Assembly: GCA_036874045.1 (NCBI GenBank)
Contig: CM072335.1
Location: 8,948,001-9,012,000 of the forward strand
Origin: Cymodocea nodosa
Lineage: Eukaryota > Streptophyta > Magnoliopsida > Alismatales > Cymodoceaceae
Length of the DNA stretch: 64,000 bases
Reading direction: 5' to 3'
Positions within the stretch are counted from its first letter, which is position 1. Every line of letters begins with the position of its first letter. The translations under genes were made by a program, and so were the position numbers. Positions 58,888 to 64,000 of this stretch are shown here, one piece after another. The notes beneath the pieces were generated by a model, which saw nothing but the letters and a program-made list of their open reading frames with translations, was not told the DNA's origin and did not search any database.

Positions 58888-59775
58888 TCATTCATTTAGG
58901 TCTTTCATAATCCATATTTGAAATTTCATCAATTCATCCCACCATCTTATCAAACATAAAGTAGGATCATCATATTCATTATACCACATTCCTAATTGAA
59001 TTTTATCATATTCTACAGATGGTGGTTCAACTATATTACTAGGTATAGGCAGTATTTCTATAAAGTCATCATCATAACTATCTATGCTTACTATGTATAA
59101 ATCAAATTTAAATGCAACTGATATATCTATGACTAAATATATATATCCATCAAGTATGACATGTATGTTGTTAATTAATGCTTTCTGTTCTAGATATATC
59201 ATAATATTTTTAGTCCAAGATCTATTCAGAAAATTATACACACTTAAGGATAAATCTTCATCCCAATTTTTAGTTAGTCTCCAATAATACAATTGTTTAG
59301 GAATGGTCGAATTTTTATCAAAAAATATTAAAGCTGACCCACAATTTTCAATTGGTACTTCAAATCTATTAGACCTTCCTATATTCCATTCTTTTCTAGT
59401 GATAGGATTTCTAATTAAAATATCGGGTAACAGAATTGCATACATTGGTTTGGTTCGGTAAATAATCAATCTCTCATCTATCCCCATAATATGATCTATT
59501 CCTTCTAATGTATTGGGTGGAATTCCAATAGTTTCTTCCATATTCAGATATTCATAGCTGATTGAACTACGATTAAATGACTTCCATAAAAATCCATCTC
59601 TAATATTAGTCATCTTTACAGCTTGTAGTCCATGAAAATATTTTTCTCTAACACATTCTTTAATTTCTTTTGACACACAACACAATCTGCACAGATCTTT
59701 AGTTGATAAGTTACTTAGTACTTCCCTTAGTGCATCTAGTGGTAATTTCATTAATTCCATTTGTTGTGATTCCAT
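58888..59775 (-). CDS. F-box protein carried by gypsy B2 (copy 2, open)
   Basis: 295 codons from the ATG at 59775 (MESQQMELMKLP); a longer frame upstream exists, but its first 40 residues lie in the spacer that is noncoding in BC. The F-box spans about residues 9-50: LPLDALREVLSNLSTKDL, then CRLCCVSKEIKECVREKY. The rest (IRDGFLWKSFNRSS, DILIRNPITRKEWNIGR, GSALIFFDKNSTIPKQ, YNFLNRSWTKN, VILDGYIYLVIDIS, WYNEYDDPTLCLIRWWDELM) looks like a repeat-based substrate domain of F-box-associated or DUF295 type. F-box proteins link targets to SCF ubiquitin ligases through SKP1. That the frame stayed open in an old, interrupted element may be chance or selection. Origin is probably a captured host gene. 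Confidence 0.75.
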   Translation of the reverse strand: MESQQMELMKLPLDALREVLSNLSTKDLCRLCCVSKEIKECVREKYFHGLQAVKMTNIRDGFLWKSFNRSSISYEYLNMEETIGIPPNTLEGIDHIMGIDERLIIYRTKPMYAILLPDILIRNPITRKEWNIGRSNRFEVPIENCGSALIFFDKNSTIPKQLYYWRLTKNWDEDLSLSVYNFLNRSWTKNIMIYLEQKALINNIHVILDGYIYLVIDISVAFKFDLYIVSIDSYDDDFIEILPIPSNIVEPPSVEYDKIQLGMWYNEYDDPTLCLIRWWDELMKFQIWIMKDLNE

Positions 59776-59974
59776 ATAACATAAACAAAATTTAGTAGAG
59801 ATAAAATTAACATAGCTACTTACATACCCTTGTGGAGTTAAGTCATAACTCAATGGACTAAGTTTGTTAAGTAATAACTCTATGATACTACTCACTATAA
59901 TTAAACTTACATTTTTTTTCTTTTTATATTTTTCTACTTACTATATTATACATAGTTACTTTAGTCATATTGCT

Positions 59975-60970
59975 TCATTTAGTTTCCCTCCCAAAGAAGG
60001 TATCAATTTCATTAATAGTTCTATTGACAGGGTTAGGTACTACTTGCATTGGCAATCCTCTAGTAGGTCTAACTTCTATTGATTCCTTTTGTCTAGGGGG
60101 TATATTTCTATTCACATTTTGATTTTGAATGGCAACATTTCCAAATACATGATCTAGACGATTGTTTAATTGTTGAAGTATCTTTTCTAACTTCTCTATT
60201 CTAGATCTTTGTTCAATTAATACTTCATAACTTATATTTTTGTCATTTATATTTTCTCCTCTCTAGAAATTGTTATTTCTCCAAGAAAGATTTGAGTGAT
60301 TTCTCCAATTAGGGTTATAAGAATTTCCAAAGTTATCTTTTTGATTTCTAGCATAAATAATATCTAAGTCATTAATATTTGCATTCTTTTCTACTAGTTT
60401 TTTATTTAATGCTAACTCTTCAATTTTCTTTGTTAATTTAGTTAATTTAACTTCAAGCATAGTGCTTGAATCTATTTCATGCATTCCCCTTGGCAATATT
60501 CTTTTATCTGTAATAACTTCAACCGAATTTTCCCACTAAGCAGTTCTTTTTGTAAAGTTTTCTAACTATGACCATGCTTCTTCATTACACAATTTTAAAA
60601 ATCCATTCTGATAAGTGGATTCTTCAAAATTTTTAACCAAGCGATAGAGTACATTCTTCGAAAATTGAATCAGGTGATAGAGTATATAACCATCTCTTAG
60701 CTATGTCTTTTAAAGAAAAAGGAATATATCTAAGTTTAATAGCATCAATACTCATGTTCGGTATTTCATCATTTGACAAACTTCATTAAATTCTCTAAGG
60801 AAATAATAGGCATCTTCTCTTTTTAATCCATGAAAGTGTGGCAATTGACTAATATAATTAGATTTCAGTTCAAACCTATCTCCCTCAAAGTTTGGCAATC
60901 GAATACATGAAGGTTCATCAACTAATTTAGGATACAAAATTTCCCCTAATAGTTTTTCTACTAGAGTAGT
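59975..60970 (-). pseudogene. gag: Gypsy B2 gag region
   Basis: Matches the BC gag: PNFEGDRFELKSNYISQLPH near 60880, YYFLREFNEVCQMM, GMHEIDSSTMLEVKL near 60480, and YNPNWRNHSNLSWRNN near 60270. As in BC, a coiled-coil-like stretch (LVEKNANINDLDIIYARNQK) stands where a zinc knuckle would be. Broken, with several breaks; cut at its N-terminal side by K. Confidence 0.82.
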
Positions 60971-61147
60971 TGTAGGATTGTATGGCTACACAAGAGGGGG
61001 GTGAATTGTGTTTTTCAACTTTTTCAATTATAATTGAAACTTCAAAATTAAAAACAAGTCGAGACACTATTTTCATAAAATCATTTTTATTCAAGGTTTC
61101 AATTACAAAGTACAATTCAATTCTCCTTAGAAATTGTAGATGCAATT
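60971..61147 (-). repeat. F-family LTR piece K (minus strand)
   Basis: The last 177 bases of an F-family LTR in minus orientation: TGTAGGATTGTATGGC at 60971 is the reverse of the usual LTR end. It stops where copia J begins; the rest is expected beyond J. Confidence 0.8.
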
Positions 61148-62696
61148 TGTTGAGTATTTTGTTTTGATGATGTGTGCTAAATGAAAATAATCATATTTGC
61201 TCAATTACTGTTGCTTGTGAAAAGAAATTAAAATCATAGATTAATACAGAAAAAGTTTACTGATATAAATACTTGTCTGTATCGGATCTAAAATTATACT
61301 AAGTTAATAACTAGTCGTTTCATTGCATTAATTTCTCATTTAAGTAAACGTTAAGTTAACGTGTGTTTTTATTAAAAAGCATGATATATTTTAAAGTTAT
61401 ATTTTCTGTATCATATATAGTGCATGTTAAGACAACTTGTTAAGTTAGATTTTTGTTTGTATAGAGATCACGTGAGAACTCATTGAGTTAGAGGCTTAAA
61501 GGTTAAAATAGGTCACGTGAGAACTTGTTAAGTTAGTGAGTAAAAGTTTAGACAACTCGTTAAGTTAGTGTTATACACGTGGTGAAATTATAAGTTACAA
61601 ATGTTATATTGTATCATGTGAGGTGCACATGTTTAACTCGTTAAGTTAACATAATTAAACACGTTGAGTTGTTATATTGAACACTAAGGCAACGTGTTAG
61701 GTTAACGTTAGAAACTTAAGTTGTTATTTTTTGCACGTGGTAAAATTCTTATTATAAAAACATTTGTTTATTACTGGTTCGTTGAGTTATCGTAACACAA
61801 CGGAGATGGTTCGTTGAGTTAGCGTAACACCACGGAGATAGTTCTTTGAGTTAGCTACAGTACTTGTCACGTGAGTTGGCACATGAGAAACTCATTAAGT
61901 TAGAAATTTTAAGTTATATATATACTTGTGTTACTCGTTTAGTTAACATTAAAGTAACAACTTCTTATTACACCGATGAAAAATTTTTGGACGAGAAAGT
62001 TTATTTTGTAGGAAATTTTTCAGAGATCCAAGACTGATGATTAAAGAAATTTCGAAATGTAAACATGGGTCAAAACGTGTGTATTTCGATAAAGGAAAAA
62101 GAAAAGACGTGGAGAAGTGGAAAACTGGTAATGATTAAATGTGGAGGATATGCATGAAATGAAGATACAACATAAAAGGCAAAGAATTCTCGTTGATAAA
62201 ATTATCCCTACACACAAAATGAAAAATCTTTTCAAGGATCAAAAACACCTCTTCTGGGAAAAGCTCTCAAGTGGAAGAAAATTCAGTGAAGCATAAAAAG
62301 GTAAGATTTACGTCACTAAAGATTTGAAGTATCAGAAGAAAGCAAATTTAGTGAAGCAAAAAAAGACAAGATATTCATCACTAAAGAATTGCTGAAGAAG
62401 AAAGAAGAAGAAGAAGAAGAAAGATCTCAAACAAGGAGAAATATTTTAAATTCCGCAAATTAGTTTTCTTTGTTTGTAGTTATGAAATTGTTTAGATGAT
62501 ACATGGTATCGAGATATAATTGCATCTACAATTTCTAAGGAGAATTGAATTGTATATTGTAATTGAAACCTTGAATAAAAATGATTTTATGAAAACAATG
62601 TCTTGACTTGTTTTTGAGTTTTAAAGTTTCAATTATATTCGAAAATATTGAAAAACATAATTCACCCCCCCTCTTGTGTAGTCATACGATCCTACA
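61148..62696 (+). repeat. 5' LTR of copia J
   Basis: 1549 bases, TGTTGAGTATT to CGATCCTACA. Has the AGTTA repeats and several CACGTG boxes, but the TATA motif has drifted (CATAAAAGG). Confidence 0.9.
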
Positions 62697-62698
62697 AG

Positions 62699-62710
62699 TG
62701 GTATCAGAGC
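62699..62710 (+). other. Primer-binding site of copia J
   Basis: TGGTATCAGAGC, the exact copia primer site for initiator tRNA-Met. Confidence 0.93.
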
Positions 62711-62896
62711 TTTGTTAATAATCTTTGATATAAAATCGATACCAACTTATTTAATATCATTGCTTATTCTGCCTTCCTTGTTTTTAAACAGACATTAATA
62801 TCTGAGCATACGTTTAACTTTCTTGATTTAAGGCTCAAGTTGTTTTAAAGTTTTTAGACTGTTTAAAATCAAATAGGTTGAAAAATCTAAGGTAAG

Positions 62897-64000
62897 ATGG
62901 CTATTGGAAATGGTAATTTTTCTTTATATGAAGGCCAAAATCTTAATCGTCCTCTTTTATTTGATGGAATACATTTTGAATATTGGAAATATAGGATGAC
63001 TGTTTTTCTTCAAAGTACAGATCATAAGTTGTGGTTCATGATTTCAAAACCATATACTTCGTTATCTACCCCTTATAATACTTGGACAATTACTAAAAAA
63101 GAAAATGAAACTCTGAATGCTAAGGGCTTAAATATTTTATTTTGTACATTGAATATGAACAGTTTAGTAAAGTGTCGACATATAAATCTGCTTATAAGGT
63201 GTGACATGCATTAGAAGTTTCACATGAAGGTACTTCTCAAGTTAAAGAGACTAAAATAAACATGTTGATTCATAAGTATGAACTCTTTAAGATGCATGAA
63301 GACGAAAGTATTTCTGAGATGTTTTCTAGATTTCTTGATATCATTAACTCTTTAAAATGTTTAGGAAAAAATTTTGAACAGAAGTATTTGGTGAGGAAAA
63401 TTCTCAGATCCCTAAGTTCTACATGGTCTCAGAAAGTAACATCAATAGAGGAATCACGAGATTTAAATGTTTACACCATGAATGAACTTATAAGAAACTT
63501 AACAGCTTATGAAGTTCAATTAAATGAATCACTGAGTCACAACAAACCAAAAATGAAGAAAGAAATAGCCTTCAAAATTAATTTAGATTCTGATATATCT
63601 ATTGATTTTGACAAGGATTTAATTTTGTTGACTAGGAAATTCAAGAAAGCATGGAAAGCTAGGAAACAACAAAGGAACAGAAATGACAAACCCTCAACAT
63701 CAAAATCACTAAATGACAAGAATTCTTCATCTAGAAAGTATGCATATTACAACTGTAAGAAACTTGGACATCTTTCTCCAGATTGTCTTATAAGGAAAAA
63801 TGAAAAGCAAAGTAGGAAAAATCAGAAGAAGATAGCTCAGAAAACTTAGAAAAAGTTTTACAAGAAAAATGCTTTGAATGTCACTTGGGATGACACGTTT
63901 GAAGAGTTTGAATCTAAGGAATCATCATCAAAATCTTCACATTTAGAAGGAGAACAAGAGTTAGAAGACGTTGCTCATGTGTGCTTCATGGCAGATGAGT
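62897..64000 (+). pseudogene. gag: Copia J gag region, cut by window end
   Basis: Starts MAIGNGNFSLYEGQNLNRPL and follows the F gag: FEYWKYRMTVFLQSTDHKLW, YELFKMHEDESISEMFSRF, LVRKILRSLSS, a zinc-knuckle-like YYNCKKLGHLSPDC near 63750, the acidic serine stretch and AHVCFMADE at the window end. Broken, with a few breaks. Confidence 0.88.

Larger units (their letters stand above)
58708..60970 (-). mobile_element. Gypsy B2: second gag plus F-box element, partial
   Basis: Aligns with gypsy BC over the region downstream of the F-box gene, the F-box gene itself and most of gag, in the same order and orientation. Its LTRs are not visible: the 3' side is cut by gypsy H and the 5' side by the K/J insertions. 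Sequence differences from BC are much larger than between the BC LTRs, so the F-box was gained before the two split. gag is broken several times; the F-box frame is open. Confidence 0.85.
61148..64000 (+). mobile_element. Copia J: F-family Sirevirus element, 5' part only
   Basis: LTR, primer-binding site and most of gag before the window ends. Closely similar to F throughout. Inserted in LTR piece K; the bases before it (61143-61147, CAATT) would be the TSD. Some breaks in gag. Confidence 0.9.

Noticed and set aside
58888-59775. F-box frame as an ordinary host gene
   Set aside because: Flanked by Athila gag and 3' noncoding sequence in the same order as in BC, which has LTRs and a TSD; it is element cargo.
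60971-61200. Inverted LTR join as a palindrome event
   Set aside because: Element J has proper LTR and primer site and simply lies inside a minus-strand LTR piece; the rest of that LTR is expected beyond J.
1-64000. CRISPR arrays, rRNA, tRNA genes, bacterial operons
   Set aside because: No regular spaced repeats of CRISPR type, no RNA gene folds recognised; all repeats are LTR-derived or simple sequence.

Overview
The window is a nest of plant LTR retrotransposons with no ordinary host gene, tRNA, rRNA or CRISPR that I can support. It is AT-rich. All elements fall in two plant-typical groups: Ty3/gypsy elements of Athila type (17-nt primer-binding site complementary to the 3' end of tRNA-Asp, Athila-style RT and gag motifs) and Ty1/copia elements of Sirevirus (SIRE/Maximus) type (tRNA-Met-type primer-binding site, a 'LKATWDD'-like gag tail, repeated GGGGGAG polypurine tracts). 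This indicates a seed plant, almost certainly an angiosperm with a large repeat-rich genome; I cannot name the species.

The nesting can be read from LTR ends and target-site duplications (TSDs). The oldest visible layer is gypsy element B2 (minus strand, 58708-60970 and probably further, off-window). Gypsy H (plus strand) sits against or inside it and is itself cut into pieces at 12524-13206, 22693-24428, 47429-47649 and 57424-58707. H has received: gypsy A (minus, 8609-12523), copia D (minus, 13207-22687, TSD GCCCT), copia E (plus, 24429-47423, TSD CCTTC) and gypsy BC (minus, 47650-57418, TSD AAAGA). E has received copia F (plus, 31420-46438, TSD ATTTA), which has three LTRs instead of two. 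At the left, A has received copia fragment G (plus, 6052-8608), which holds an LTR of gypsy-1 type (5487-6051), into which gypsy-1 itself (minus, 1-5486) has jumped. At the right, B2 holds a minus-strand F-family LTR piece K (60971-61147), which in turn holds copia J (plus, 61148 to the window end).

Three things stand out. First, gypsy BC is structurally complete (two LTRs, PBS, gag, PPT, TSD) but has no pol; in its place it carries an F-box gene. A second, diverged element (B2) carries the same gene at the same place, and there it is one open 295-codon frame. Second, A and BC have nearly the same LTR and primer-binding region, yet A encodes zinc knuckle plus protease without the gag capsid core, while BC encodes the capsid core without a visible knuckle or pol. 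Gypsy-1, a different family, shows the same capsid-less layout with a fully open pol frame. This looks like a division of labour between elements. Third, the copia elements D, F and G carry an extra gene after gag or pol, and D and F carry spacer sequence clearly related to the 3' noncoding region of the gypsy elements, so the two superfamilies have exchanged sequence. LTRs of several families are also filled with short AGTTA/TAACT repeats and hairpins and, in F, a cluster of CACGTG boxes.

Most coding regions are fossils with a few to many breaks; the gypsy-1 pol frame, its gag-protease frame and the B2 F-box frame are open. By eye the paired LTRs differ by about 4 percent in BC, D and F and about 9 percent in E over the first 200-250 bases, matching the nesting order.
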